From Kordia sp965224175 (GTDB taxonomy: Bacteria; Bacteroidota; Bacteroidia; Flavobacteriales; Flavobacteriaceae): a stretch of 64,000 nucleotides of DNA. The notes under the pieces are model-generated. The model saw nothing but the letters and a program-made list of their open reading frames with translations. It was not told the DNA's origin and did not search any database. The stretch lies in assembly GCF_965224175.1 (NCBI RefSeq), contig NZ_OZ245041.1:3100001-3164000 (forward strand). Reading direction: 5' to 3'. The position numbers and the translations under genes are program-made. Below, in pieces: positions 26,850 through 35,680 of the stretch (positions are counted from its first letter, which is position 1; each line of letters begins with the position of its first letter).

Positions 26850-27710
26850 ATGATAAAGTCTATGACAGGATTCGGAAAGTCTGTAGAACAACTTCCGTCT
26901 AAAAAAATAACGATTGAGTTAAAATCCCTCAACAGTAAAAGCTTGGATTTAAATGCTCGAATTCCTTCTTATTATAGAGAGAAAGAATTAGGAATGCGTA
27001 AAATAATTGCCAAAACTTTAGTGAGAGGAAAGGTTGATTTTTCATTGTATATAGAAGTTACTGCAGAAGAAACATCGACAGTAATTAATAAAGCGGTTGT
27101 TAAAGAGTATATGAAACAACTTCGTGAAATTGAACCGGAAGCCAATGATGTAGAGCTATTAAAAATGGTAGTTCGCATGCCTGACTCATTAAAAACAGAA
27201 CGTGAAGAAATAGACGAAAAAGAGTTTGAAGTGATTGAAAATGCTTTGAAACACGCTATTTCACAATTAGACGAATACCGTATTGCAGAAGGAAAGGTAT
27301 TGGAAAAAGACTTTTTATTACGCATACAAAATATCTCAGATTTACTTCAAAAGGTAATTGATATGGACGACGAGCGCATGATTTCTGTAAAAGAAAGACT
27401 TCGTCGCGCATTGGATGATTTGAAAGAACAGGTTGACGAAAATCGTTTCGAACAAGAGTTAATTTATTACTTAGAAAAATTCGATATCACAGAAGAAAAA
27501 GTACGCTTAGCGAATCATTTAGATTACTTTTCAAAATCATTACATTCTGCTGATTCTAATGGAAAAAAACTAGGTTTCATCACACAAGAAATTGGTCGTG
27601 AAATCAATACCATCGGTTCTAAATCTAATTTTGCAGCCATGCAACAATTGGTCGTTCAGATGAAAGACGAATTAGAAAAAATTAAAGAACAACTTTTAAA
27701 CGTATTGTAA
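26850..27710 (+). CDS. yicC: YicC/YloC family endoribonuclease
   Basis: A 286-residue protein beginning MIKSMTGFGKSVEQLP, the family hallmark, and ending ...QMKDELEKIKEQLLNVL. The conserved C-terminal KLGFITQEIGREINTIGSKS (about 248-267) is present. YicC proteins are RNases implicated in sRNA turnover. The stop codon shares one base with the gmk start (TAATG), the typical yicC-gmk arrangement. Confidence 0.93.
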   Translation: MIKSMTGFGKSVEQLPSKKITIELKSLNSKSLDLNARIPSYYREKELGMRKIIAKTLVRGKVDFSLYIEVTAEETSTVINKAVVKEYMKQLREIEPEANDVELLKMVVRMPDSLKTEREEIDEKEFEVIENALKHAISQLDEYRIAEGKVLEKDFLLRIQNISDLLQKVIDMDDERMISVKERLRRALDDLKEQVDENRFEQELIYYLEKFDITEEKVRLANHLDYFSKSLHSADSNGKKLGFITQEIGREINTIGSKSNFAAMQQLVVQMKDELEKIKEQLLNVL

Positions 27711-28285
27711 TGAAAAGAGGAAAACTCATTGTATTTGCAGCACCTTCTGGAGCTGGCAAAACCACTATTGTACACCATTTATTAGGTATTCCTAAATTGA
27801 ATTTAGAGTTTTCTATTTCGGCAGCATCTCGTGAAAAACGTGGAAACGAAGTTGAAGGAAAAGACTATTATTTTTTATCTCCTAAAGATTTTAGACAGAA
27901 GATTAAAAACAAAGAGTTTTTAGAATGGGAAGAAGTGTATCCTGAAAATTATTACGGAACTTTACAAACTGAAGTAGATCGTATTTGCGATGCTGGAAAG
28001 AACGTTATTTTTGATATTGATGTTGTAGGTGCTTTGCGTATTAAAGGAAAATTCCCTGAAGAAACATTGACTGTTTTTGTAGAACCACCACATATCAACG
28101 AATTGATTGTACGTTTGAAAAACAGAAAAACTGAAAGTCAGGAAAAAATAAATATGCGTATTGCCAAAGCGCCTGCTGAAATGGCAAATGCACCACAGTT
28201 TGACGTTAGAATTATGAATGACGATTTAGCAACTGCAAAAGCTGAAGCCGAACGCGTAGTTGCTGATTTTTTAGGAATTAAATAA
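27710..28285 (+). CDS. gmk: guanylate kinase
   Basis: A 191-residue cytoplasmic kinase converting GMP to GDP with ATP. The P-loop is APSGAGKTTIVHHL (about 10-23). The GMP-binding segment is SAASREKRGNEVEGKDYYFL, and EWEEVYPENYYGTL follows. The length is normal (about 190-205). It is translationally coupled to yicC and followed nine bases later by nadD. Confidence 0.96.
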   Translation: MKRGKLIVFAAPSGAGKTTIVHHLLGIPKLNLEFSISAASREKRGNEVEGKDYYFLSPKDFRQKIKNKEFLEWEEVYPENYYGTLQTEVDRICDAGKNVIFDIDVVGALRIKGKFPEETLTVFVEPPHINELIVRLKNRKTESQEKINMRIAKAPAEMANAPQFDVRIMNDDLATAKAEAERVVADFLGIK

Positions 28286-28294
28286 AATACACAA

Positions 28295-28876
28295 ATGAAA
28301 GTTGGTTTGTATTTTGGTACGTTCAATCCAATTCATATTGGACATTTAACTATTGCCAATCATATGGCAGAATACAGTGATTTAGATGCAATTTGGATGG
28401 TTGTTACACCACATAATCCATTTAAAAAGAAAAGCTCTTTGCTCGATAATAATCATCGGTATCAAATGGTCATGATTGCTACAGACGATTATCCAAAGAT
28501 ACAGCCAAGTAATATAGAGTTTAATTTACCTCAACCTAATTATACCGTACATACACTAGCACATTTACAGGAAAAGCATCCAACATATGAGTTTTGCCTG
28601 ATTATGGGTGAAGATAATTTGAAAAGTTTGCACAAGTGGAAAAATTATGAAGTGATTTTAGAAAACCACGATGTGTATGTATATCCGCGAATTTCAGAAG
28701 GAACTGTAGAACATCAATTTACTGATCATCCTAAAATTCATCGCGTTGCAGCGCCAATTATGGAGATTTCTTCTACGTTTATTAGAAAAGCTATTCAAGA
28801 TCAGAAAAACATTAAGCCACTATTGCCACAAAATGTTTGGGAATATGTTGATGAAATGAATTTTTACAGAAAGTAA
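28295..28876 (+). CDS. nadD: nicotinate-nucleotide adenylyltransferase
   Basis: A 193-residue enzyme making nicotinate adenine dinucleotide from NaMN and ATP, on the route to NAD. The nucleotidyltransferase motif GTFNPIHIGHL (about 8-18) and the C-terminal ISSTFIRKAI (ISSTxIR) are present. It completes the yicC-gmk-nadD operon and is the housekeeping NAD gene of the window, far from the ADP-ribose island at 57-64 kb. Confidence 0.95.
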   Translation: MKVGLYFGTFNPIHIGHLTIANHMAEYSDLDAIWMVVTPHNPFKKKSSLLDNNHRYQMVMIATDDYPKIQPSNIEFNLPQPNYTVHTLAHLQEKHPTYEFCLIMGEDNLKSLHKWKNYEVILENHDVYVYPRISEGTVEHQFTDHPKIHRVAAPIMEISSTFIRKAIQDQKNIKPLLPQNVWEYVDEMNFYRK

Positions 28877-28952
28877 GACTTTTAGATCTGAGGCTGGTCA
28901 AAAAATGCTTTGAAAATTGTAGTTATTGTCACGAATTAATTACTCTTATGTG

Positions 28953-28973
28953 ATGCTGAATCAAGTTCAGCAT
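28953..28973 (+). repeat. small palindromic intergenic repeat (TGCTGAATCAAGTTCAGCA type)
   Basis: ATGCTGAA-TCAAG-TTCAGCAT forms an 8-bp stem, followed by GACG. It is the counterpart of the unit at 11308-11332. A half copy of another repeat (CTTCGAGTGATT) follows near 28999-29010. It lies between nadD and the convergent hypothetical gene. Confidence 0.6.
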
Positions 28974-29057
28974 GACGAAACTACCTGTTCTAATATAACT
29001 TCGAGTGATTTTTTAATGTTTTCAATTATTCGATCTTTCTTACTTCAAAAAAAGAAA

Positions 29058-29471
29058 TTAGTTGTCAACTTTAGTATAGAAGTATTCTTCGTTTTTATCC
29101 ATATCGGCTAGGACTAAAACACCATTATTATCTTCATTTACACCTTTTAGCTCATAACATTTTGAGAAGAAACCTTCATTGTCTTCTATTTTGATAAATA
29201 AAGAACGATAGGTGCTGTTTTCATCACATTGTGTAGAAATTGTGTAGTGATATTTTTTATGCTCTTTGTTTGCATAAAAATCTTGACAAATACCATTTTG
29301 AAGAAATTCTAATTTATAATCAGGGTTTTCTTGAGAAATCCACGCGCCGATAATTTCCTTCTTTGGCATCACAAAAGAAGTGATCCCCATAAGGATTAAC
29401 AACAATACGGAAAGCGGAATAAGTATTAACGGACGATAGCTTCTCATGATATTGATTTGTTTAGACAGCAA
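29058..29471 (-). CDS. hypothetical membrane-anchored protein
   Basis: A 137-residue frame with a basic start and one N-terminal hydrophobic helix (PLILIPLSVLLLILMGITSF), then a soluble domain containing GAWISQENPDYKLEFLQNG, a pattern seen in small lipocalin-like proteins. An internal Met9 (29447) is an alternative start that leaves MRSYRPLI before the helix. The function is not recognised. No operon partner is evident. Confidence 0.5.
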   Translation of the reverse strand: MLSKQINIMRSYRPLILIPLSVLLLILMGITSFVMPKKEIIGAWISQENPDYKLEFLQNGICQDFYANKEHKKYHYTISTQCDENSTYRSLFIKIEDNEGFFSKCYELKGVNEDNNGVLVLADMDKNEEYFYTKVDN

Positions 29472-29547
29472 TATTAGAAGATTTTCGTGGTACGGAACAA
29501 GGGGACTTTTCCCCTTTTTTGTAGGTTTTTAACTTATATATAGAAAA

Positions 29548-29571
29548 AAACTCCTCAGTATTGAGGAGTTT
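29548..29571 (-). terminator. intrinsic terminator after the LysM gene
   Basis: AAACTCCTCA / TGAGGAGTTT is a 10-bp stem with loop GTAT. On the minus strand it is followed by seven T. It lies 15 bases after the LysM frame stop. Confidence 0.85.
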
Positions 29572-29585
29572 GTACTATTTATTGA

Positions 29586-29822
29586 CTAATCTAACGTAGG
29601 AATTCGTAATACTTGTCCTGGATAAATTAGGTTTGGATCTTTAAGCATAGGCTTATTTGCTTCAAATATTTCTGGATATTTCATTGCATTTCCATAATAC
29701 TGCTTTGCAATTTTTCCAAGTGTATCTCCTTTTGCAACCGTATGAAATTGTGCTTCTGGTTCTTCGTGCTCAACTTCCATTCTATCATCAACCATGGCAA
29801 TACCATGTGTGTTTCCAACCAC
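29586..29822 (-). CDS. LysM domain part of a Kbp-like protein (after frameshift)
   Basis: A 78-residue frame. From residue 26 it holds a LysM domain (FHTVAKGDTLGKIAKQYYGN...YPGQVLRIPTL), very like the end of E. coli Kbp/YgaU. The preceding residues VGNTHGIAMVDDRMEV correspond to the end of the BON domain, so this is the continuation of the frame at 29828-30091. Reading AAAAA in place of AAAA at 29832-29835 joins the two. LysM binds peptidoglycan in many proteins; Kbp itself is a cytoplasmic potassium-binding protein. Confidence 0.7.
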   Translation of the reverse strand: MVGNTHGIAMVDDRMEVEHEEPEAQFHTVAKGDTLGKIAKQYYGNAMKYPEIFEANKPMLKDPNLIYPGQVLRIPTLD

Positions 29823-29827
29823 TAAAA

Positions 29828-30091
29828 CTACTTTTCTTTGGTTGCTTGATCATGTGCTTTTCCTGTAATAATTGCTGTATCTCCTTCAAGAGAAACACTT
29901 AAATTTTCTACATGTAAGTCTAAATCACTTATTGTTTCTACAATCGATGCTTCTGCTTTGGCTTTTTCAGCAGCAACTGCTTCAGCATGTTCTGCAGCAG
30001 CTTCAGCAGCTTTCTCTGCAGCTTCTTCCGCAGATGTTTTCCCGCCAAATAATTTAGCTCCAGCATCTTTGATAAATGAAAATAATCCCAT
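29828..30091 (-). CDS. BON domain part of a Kbp-like LysM protein (before frameshift)
   Basis: An 87-residue frame starting MGLFSFIKDAGAKLFGGKT, the same opening as Kbp (MGLFNFVKDAGEKL). It continues with an Ala/Glu-rich helix (about 20-48) and a BON-like segment VENLSVSLEGDTAIITGKA. It stops after HDQATKEK at a TAG created by loss of one A. The intact product would be about 166 residues, close to the family. Truncation is either sequencing error or genuine loss. Confidence 0.7.
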   Translation of the reverse strand: MGLFSFIKDAGAKLFGGKTSAEEAAEKAAEAAAEHAEAVAAEKAKAEASIVETISDLDLHVENLSVSLEGDTAIITGKAHDQATKEK

Positions 30092-30321
30092 AATTTTTAT
30101 TTTTTATTGTTATTAATTGAGGTTTTTTATTGTGTTGTTAAAGTACGAAAAGTATAGCTGTCTGCAAAAGTGTAATCGTATTTCTATAACTATACGATGT
30201 ATTGCATTTTTGTTCGACTTACTGTTTTTAAATGGTTACTTTTTTTTGAAAATGATTGTTTGCAAAGATTCGACTTGCACTAGTTAACGTAAGTTTTTTT
30301 TAAAAGTGAGTTCCATAAAAA
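30092..30321. other. intergenic region without a gene
   Basis: AT-rich spacer upstream of the LysM gene. I see no sustained frame or repeat. The terminator of the downstream lipoprotein gene starts at 30322. Confidence 0.45.
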
Positions 30322-30357
30322 AGAAACAGCTTCTACACGAATGTAAAAACTGTTTCT
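30322..30357 (-). terminator. intrinsic terminator after the lipoprotein gene
   Basis: AGAAACAG / CTGTTTCT (8 bp, loop of about 20 bases) is followed by six T on the minus strand. It lies 33 bases past the stop of the 30390-31334 gene. Confidence 0.6.
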
Positions 30358-30389
30358 AAACTAAATAACCAACCAAAGTCTTTATATTT

Positions 30390-31334
30390 TTATTTCTTAA
30401 AGTCGTCCTTGTTGAACTTCTTATTGATAATTTTTTTACGTTTTTTATCTGTTTGTTTCGATCTTGTTGCGTTTTCAGGTCCTGAAGGGCGCAAGTACTG
30501 AATGTATCCTCTTCCTTGGAACTCATAAGTTGTTCCTGAATTTGGGTGAAACAATTCTATGTTTCCGTCATCTATAACGTTCAATTCGAAATATTCATTG
30601 TCCAGATAATCATAATCTAATGTTAAAACTTTCGCATACGGATCTCCTTCTACATCATATACCGTATAAATTCCTTCATAATCATACACTAAGTTTGCAA
30701 TTGGTGTATCTTCAGTATCTGTTGATGATAAGAATGTATCATCGTTTCCGCCAGATAAAAAGGTTAAGAAATTTTCATCATCAAACTGATTTAGCATTCC
30801 TTCTTGACTTGTATATACTTTTTTCCACGCTGTAAATTCTTGTAATAAGTAGTGAATGTTATCATAGAATACAAAGTCGTAATCAAAGTTTGCTCTTTGA
30901 TATCCTGTTAAGTAATAACTTGTATTGGTAGAAGTATCCACCAAACGAATTCTATTGATACTTAATTGATCGACACGTAGTGGATAGTATCCGTCAATAT
31001 CATGATCTATATCTACAATATCAAAATCAGTTCCATACGCTCCAACATCTATTCCATAACCATTTCCATTGTTTCCAATTCCTGAAATATTATTGTTTGC
31101 ATACAATACTCCATTTCTGAATGACACCGTAAACGCGCGTTGTAAAAACGGCACTTCACCATTTCCTGTAGTTTCGTTAATATTTACATACCACAATTCG
31201 TACGAGTTTAATAACTGATTTAACGTAATTCCTGGCTCGTCAATAATTGGGTCTTCTACAATAACTTCTGTATAACATGAACTCATCATAGAACTAAATA
31301 AGGTAATCGCTAAAAGTAATTTTAAAGTCTTCAT
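30390..31334 (-). CDS. hypothetical lipoprotein
   Basis: A 314-residue protein with a lipoprotein signal (MKTLKLLLAITLFSSMMSSC, Cys20 as the lipidation site). The mature part is acidic and rich in Asp, Tyr and Asn, and the C-terminus is very basic (KQTDKKRKKIINKKFNKDDF). Related flavobacterial proteins are sometimes misnamed nicotinic acid mononucleotide adenyltransferase; nothing here supports that activity. It is likely anchored in the outer membrane. The role is unknown. Confidence 0.6.
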   Translation of the reverse strand: MKTLKLLLAITLFSSMMSSCYTEVIVEDPIIDEPGITLNQLLNSYELWYVNINETTGNGEVPFLQRAFTVSFRNGVLYANNNISGIGNNGNGYGIDVGAYGTDFDIVDIDHDIDGYYPLRVDQLSINRIRLVDTSTNTSYYLTGYQRANFDYDFVFYDNIHYLLQEFTAWKKVYTSQEGMLNQFDDENFLTFLSGGNDDTFLSSTDTEDTPIANLVYDYEGIYTVYDVEGDPYAKVLTLDYDYLDNEYFELNVIDDGNIELFHPNSGTTYEFQGRGYIQYLRPSGPENATRSKQTDKKRKKIINKKFNKDDFKK

Positions 31335-31434
31335 AAGCCAATCGTTTTATTGTTGATATTTAATTGCTTTCAAAACACATGCCAAAAAATTAAATTCTTG
31401 ATTTTCAACACTAACATAAGAACTATATTTTGTG

Positions 31435-31442
31435 TATTTTTG
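31435..31442 (+). promoter_or_regulatory. gpsA: candidate -7 box of gpsA
   Basis: TATTTTTG matches TAnnTTTG exactly, 20 bases before the gpsA ATG. Confidence 0.4.
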
Positions 31443-31462
31443 AATCATAGACGAAACCTTTT

Positions 31463-32464
31463 ATGGATACAGAATTAAAATACGCTGTTTTTGGAGCTGG
31501 AAGTTGGGCAACTGCTATTGTAAAGATGCTTTGTGAAAACTTAGATGAAGTTGGTTGGTACATGCGAAGTGTATATACGAAAGAACATTTACTAAAAGAA
31601 CAACACAATCCAAGCTACTTAAGTTCGGTTGAATTTAATACTGATAAGTTAAAAATTAGCAATGATTTTGATGAAATTGCTAAGTATGCTGATGTTTTAA
31701 TTTTTGTGATTCCATCTGCGTTTATTTATGGTGAACTTCAAAAGCTAAGTGTTGATATTACGAATAAAACAATTGTTTCTGCTGTAAAAGGTATTATTCC
31801 AGAATCTGGATTGCTGGTTGGAGAACATTTCCATGATGTATATAAAATTCCTTTTGAAAATGTGGCTGTAATTGCTGGACCTTGTCATGCAGAAGAAGTT
31901 GCCTTAGAACGTTTGTCTTATTTAACCATTTCTTGTGCCGATCAAGAAAAAGCTCAGGCTATTGCCGATAAATTATCGAGTAATTATATCAAAACAAAAG
32001 TGAGTGATGATGTGATTGGTACTGAATACGCTGTAATGCTGAAAAATATCTACGCAATTGCTGCTGGAATTGCTCATGGACTCGGTTATGGAGATAATTT
32101 TCAAAGTGTATTGATGAGTAACGCCATCAGAGAAATGAAACGTTTTATCAAGAAAGTACACAAGATGAAACGCAATATTAATAATTCTGCTTATTTGGGC
32201 GACTTGTTAGTGACTGGATATTCTGTATTTTCTCGAAATCGTATGTTTGGAAACATGGTTGGGAAAGGATACACAGTAAAATCTGCTCAGATGGAAATGA
32301 ACATGGTTGCAGAAGGTTATTATGCTACCAAGAGTGCGTATTTATTAAATCAGAAGAACGAAAAAAAGACACAAACGCCTATTATTGACGCAGTGTATGC
32401 GATTTTGTATGAAAATAAAAACCCAAAGAAAGTATTTAAGAAGTTAACTGAGAAGTTGGACTAG
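31463..32464 (+). CDS. gpsA: NAD(P)-dependent glycerol-3-phosphate dehydrogenase
   Basis: A 333-residue cytoplasmic enzyme reducing dihydroxyacetone phosphate to sn-glycerol-3-phosphate for phospholipid synthesis. The nucleotide-binding motif is FGAGSWATA (about 9-17). The active-site lysines are in SAVKGI and in EYAVMLKNIYAIAAGIAHGLGYGDN. The length is normal. It is monocistronic between convergent or divergent neighbours. Confidence 0.93.
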   Translation: MDTELKYAVFGAGSWATAIVKMLCENLDEVGWYMRSVYTKEHLLKEQHNPSYLSSVEFNTDKLKISNDFDEIAKYADVLIFVIPSAFIYGELQKLSVDITNKTIVSAVKGIIPESGLLVGEHFHDVYKIPFENVAVIAGPCHAEEVALERLSYLTISCADQEKAQAIADKLSSNYIKTKVSDDVIGTEYAVMLKNIYAIAAGIAHGLGYGDNFQSVLMSNAIREMKRFIKKVHKMKRNINNSAYLGDLLVTGYSVFSRNRMFGNMVGKGYTVKSAQMEMNMVAEGYYATKSAYLLNQKNEKKTQTPIIDAVYAILYENKNPKKVFKKLTEKLD

Positions 32465-32504
32465 ATTAATGCAATTCTGTATCAATTTTTAATGTGTCGA
32501 TATA

Positions 32505-33377
32505 TTAATTAGGTTTTGCATTTTCTAAAAAATTCTTGTACTCCAAAGGCTTTTCATTTGATGTATTATAAGTCGCCAAACCAATTTCTTTGATTCTATT
32601 TAAGGAAAAAACGGTATGTTCTAATTTTTGTTCATTGATACTTTGCAACAAAATTACATTTCCTTGCACTACACATATTCCAAACAAATCAGGTCCGTTA
32701 TACGCGTCTTTGATGATAACCGTTTTTAAGTCAAATACCGCAATCATTTCTTTTAAAGCTTTTCCTCCTTCATAAAAAGCATTACAAACATAAGTGGCTG
32801 TTTGAAAAGGATATCTAGGAATATACACTACTGCTGGTCTTTTACTCATATTCCCTTTTAGATAAGAGGATTTGATAGGCATCCAACCTTCATTTTTTTC
32901 ATAATTAATAGTGATTTTTTTCAACATCGCTACTTCACTATCAAGTTTTTTTCTTGCTCCATCTGGAACTTCAGGAGTACATTTTTTGTAATTTTCTATA
33001 TGATATTCATACGCTGTACTATCCCAAGTTGCATGAAGTTTTATATGTTCCATCCAAGCTTTGTGCGTGAAAACGATCGCAATTTTCCCTTGTAATAATT
33101 CGTTATTTTCAGATTTCGTTGTGTTTAGAATTGTGCAAGACTCTATGAATCGACTAGCATTGTCTTTAATCCAATTTTTATCACACATTTTATCAGCATC
33201 AATGTATTCACTTAACATGGTTTTCTCATAGGCTAAATTATCGGAGACAAGATCAAGCGCATAGCCTAAGGAATCACTTAAAATGTTATAATCTGTATGC
33301 TTAACCTGAACACTTAGCACTATTTTTCTAGCATCGGGCGCAACTTCTATAGCTTGTACGTAATAAAATCTAGACAT
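32505..33377 (-). CDS. hypothetical protein
   Basis: A 290-residue protein with no signal peptide or membrane segment and no motif I recognise. It starts MSRFYYVQAIEVAPDARKIV. The central part contains GWMPIKSSYLKG and PAVVYIPRYPFQTATYVCNAF, and the end is Asn/Glu rich. It converges with gpsA, 40 bases apart. Codon use looks like its neighbours. Confidence 0.5.
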   Translation of the reverse strand: MSRFYYVQAIEVAPDARKIVLSVQVKHTDYNILSDSLGYALDLVSDNLAYEKTMLSEYIDADKMCDKNWIKDNASRFIESCTILNTTKSENNELLQGKIAIVFTHKAWMEHIKLHATWDSTAYEYHIENYKKCTPEVPDGARKKLDSEVAMLKKITINYEKNEGWMPIKSSYLKGNMSKRPAVVYIPRYPFQTATYVCNAFYEGGKALKEMIAVFDLKTVIIKDAYNGPDLFGICVVQGNVILLQSINEQKLEHTVFSLNRIKEIGLATYNTSNEKPLEYKNFLENAKPN

Positions 33378-33473
33378 TTATATATTTTAGGAGGTTAAAA
33401 ATCGATTTTATATGTCAATATATTACTTTTTAAGCTAATCATGTATTGAGTTTATAATTTGACATGTTTTCGC

Positions 33474-33605
33474 GTGAAGGATAGCATTTCGACTTGGCTC
33501 AATGACAAATGAGGCAATTACTTACGTGAAGGATAGAGGCATTGTTGGAGCTCTTTGCAAAAAGCGACTGCCGAAAGCCTGACCGTTTAAGGGCTCGTCA
33601 TGATT
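33474..33605 (+). repeat. structured intergenic element with internal direct repeat
   Basis: The 340-base gap 33378-33717 holds CGTGAAGGATAG twice (near 33474 and 33526). The second is followed by GGCATTGTTGGAGCTC, GCAAAAAGCGACTGCCGAAAGC and CTGACCGTTTAAGG. These are more G+C-rich than the surroundings and can pair locally (GAGC...GCTC, CTTTTTGC-like arms). I recall similar words between genes of other flavobacteria, but I cannot verify this. It is possibly a repeat family or small structured RNA. Confidence 0.4.
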
Positions 33606-33717
33606 ATTTATTGAAAGATGAATAGAGTATTGAGAACGGAAACACAAGAAACAGATTACTTCGTCATGCTTCCTAGTAAAGACGTTTTATACAATACTAA
33701 AATACCAACAAGCGAAT

Positions 33718-34113
33718 CTACTTCACTAAAATACCCTTTGTGTTCATCAACGGAATTTCACGAAATGCGTTTTTATTGATGGTATTTTTTCTGAAAAGAA
33801 ATTTCTTGTCATACATTTTTCCTCCTTCAAAAAAGGTAACTCTAAACTCATTGTTGAGTTCAAATACATCTTCCTGCATCCATTCTGCTTTAGCATATGA
33901 TTTTGCAGGCAGTTTTTCTAATTTATGACGCATGATAGAAGTTTCTCTTTCGGCATCGTATCCGCGAGAAACCACCAATACCATTTCTAAATCAACTTCT
34001 TTTTCGTTGATGATATAAGCGTTCCAATCGTCCGTTTTGTATATTTCATTGTACTCTTGTACAACTGCCATGTATACACCTTCTACTTCAGGAATTTCAA
34101 TATCTTTTTTCAT
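33718..34113 (-). CDS. hypothetical protein next to pheS
   Basis: A 131-residue soluble protein, MKKDIEIPEVEGVYMAVVQEYN..., predicted mixed alpha/beta, acidic at the N-terminus. No known motif is seen. It starts six bases after the pheS stop, so the two are co-transcribed. A role with pheS is unproven. Confidence 0.6.
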   Translation of the reverse strand: MKKDIEIPEVEGVYMAVVQEYNEIYKTDDWNAYIINEKEVDLEMVLVVSRGYDAERETSIMRHKLEKLPAKSYAKAEWMQEDVFELNNEFRVTFFEGGKMYDKKFLFRKNTINKNAFREIPLMNTKGILVK

Positions 34114-34119
34114 CTAAAA

Positions 34120-35139
34120 CTACAATGCTGATTTGAATTGCTCTAAGAAACGCACATCATTTTCGCTAAGCAAACGAATGTCACTTATTTGGTGTAATAA
34201 CATCGCAATACGATCAATTCCAACACCAAAGGCAAATCCTGAATATTCTGCTGGATCTATTCCGCAGTTTGTCAACACATTTGGATCTACCATTCCGCAA
34301 CCACCAATTTCTAACCAACCTGTACCTTTGGTAATTTTGTAATCGGTTTCTGTTTGTAATCCCCAATACACATCAATTTCAGCACTTGGCTCCGTGAATG
34401 GGAAATAGGATGGACGCAAACGAATTCTTGACTTTCCAAACATTTCTTTAGTGAAGTGTTGTAGCGTTTGTTTTAAGTCTGCAAAACTTACTTCTTTGTC
34501 TATATACAATCCTTCTATTTGATGGAAAAAACAATGAGAACGCGCCGAAATTGCTTCGTTACGATATACTCTTCCTGGAGAAATCGTACGAATTGGCGGC
34601 TGATTGTTTTCCATGTATCGTACTTGCACTGAACTTGTGTGTGTACGTAATAATATATCTGGATTGGTTTGAATAAAGAATGTATCCTGCATGTCTCTTG
34701 CCGGATGATATTCTGGAAGATTCAACGCTGTAAAGTTATGCCAATCGTCTTCAATTTCTGGACCTTCAGACACGTTAAACCCAATACGAGAAAAGATATC
34801 TGTAATTTGATTCTTTACTAATGATATAGGATGACGCGCACCAATTTCTATAGGTTGTGCCGGACGCGTTAAATCGCCATAAACACCTTTGTCTTCAGCT
34901 TTACTTTCTAAAGCTTCTTTTAAAGCATTTACTTTTTCCTGCGCAACTTCTTTTAGTTTATTGATCGTTTGCCCGAATTCTTTCTTTTGTTCTTTTGGAA
35001 CATTCTTAAACTCAGCAAAAAAATCATTTAATAATCCTTTTTTTCCTAAGTACTTAATTCTGAAGTTTTCAATATCTTCTTTTGCTTGCGTTGTAAACTT
35101 TTCTACTTCCGCAATATGTTCCTTGATCTTATCTATCAT
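34120..35139 (-). CDS. pheS: phenylalanine--tRNA ligase alpha subunit
   Basis: A 339-residue class II aminoacyl-tRNA synthetase subunit. The N-terminal coiled coil (first 90 residues) precedes motif 2 (RSHCFFHQIEGLYID) and motif 3 (FAFGVGIDRIAMLLHQISDIR). The length is normal. The beta subunit PheT is not in the window, so the pair is split in this genome, a common state in Bacteroidetes. Confidence 0.96.
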   Translation of the reverse strand: MIDKIKEHIAEVEKFTTQAKEDIENFRIKYLGKKGLLNDFFAEFKNVPKEQKKEFGQTINKLKEVAQEKVNALKEALESKAEDKGVYGDLTRPAQPIEIGARHPISLVKNQITDIFSRIGFNVSEGPEIEDDWHNFTALNLPEYHPARDMQDTFFIQTNPDILLRTHTSSVQVRYMENNQPPIRTISPGRVYRNEAISARSHCFFHQIEGLYIDKEVSFADLKQTLQHFTKEMFGKSRIRLRPSYFPFTEPSAEIDVYWGLQTETDYKITKGTGWLEIGGCGMVDPNVLTNCGIDPAEYSGFAFGVGIDRIAMLLHQISDIRLLSENDVRFLEQFKSAL

Positions 35140-35161
35140 GACGATATTTTGATTTAGCTTG

Positions 35162-35169
35162 CAAATTTA
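35162..35169 (-). promoter_or_regulatory. pheS: candidate -7 box of pheS
   Basis: The minus-strand TAAATTTG matches TAnnTTTG, 22 bases before the pheS ATG. It lies in the 44-base gap after the upstream hypothetical gene. Confidence 0.4.
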
Positions 35170-35183
35170 AACAAAAAACTAAC

Positions 35184-35540
35184 TTATTGAATGTATTCCT
35201 TTTCTAAAAAATAATTGACAATCGCTTCTTTCATCAAAACGGTTTGTTCTCCAGCTTTTAATGTTGGCAATTCTTCTTTGAATTTGTAATGTGGCCAACC
35301 ATCATCATCAAAGTAGTCAAACTCATAATAACCATAAGGTTCTAATAAGCGACAAATAGCAATGTGCATTAGGTTTACCTTATCATCTTTTTTAAAATTT
35401 CTGTGTATTTGCCCAAGCTCCTGAACACCAATTAAGTATATAATTGCATCTAAATCTAGCGTATCTCCTTCTGCAAATTGATGCGTCAATTTTTCCACTA
35501 CTAAATTCCATCGTTCTTTTAATTGTTCGTCTCTTGCCAT
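35184..35540 (-). CDS. hypothetical protein
   Basis: A 118-residue soluble acidic protein. The ATG at 35540 is chosen because it is preceded by GGAGGAAATC, an unusually strong Shine-Dalgarno for this phylum. The frame itself is open further upstream. The sequence MARDEQLKERWNLVVEKLTHQF, then DLDAIIYLIGVQELGQ and YEFDYFDDDGWPHY, is conserved-looking, but the function is unknown. It lies just upstream of pheS on the same strand. Confidence 0.65.
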   Translation of the reverse strand: MARDEQLKERWNLVVEKLTHQFAEGDTLDLDAIIYLIGVQELGQIHRNFKKDDKVNLMHIAICRLLEPYGYYEFDYFDDDGWPHYKFKEELPTLKAGEQTVLMKEAIVNYFLEKEYIQ

Positions 35541-35680
35541 GATTTCCTCCTTTTTCAGCTGCAAAGGTACATAACGTTGTTTGATATCTTTCGTATTCAA
35601 ATAAAAATATAACGTGACACTTATAAAATACAATAAACCACTATTGATAAAAGTTCTATATTTGTTAAAACTCGATTTTC

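Noticed and set aside
30390..31334. Nicotinic acid mononucleotide adenyltransferase
   Set aside because: It lacks the GxFxPxHxGH motif; the true NadD is at 28295-28876 and this is a lipoprotein.
33378..33717. tRNA gene in the spacer
   Set aside because: No TTCRANNY T-loop with matching acceptor arms could be found; no convincing tRNA or rRNA was seen in any gap of the window.
35541..35633. Upstream extension of the 118-residue gene before pheS
   Set aside because: A strong Shine-Dalgarno sits directly before the ATG at 35540, and the extension is hydrophobic and non-conserved in appearance.
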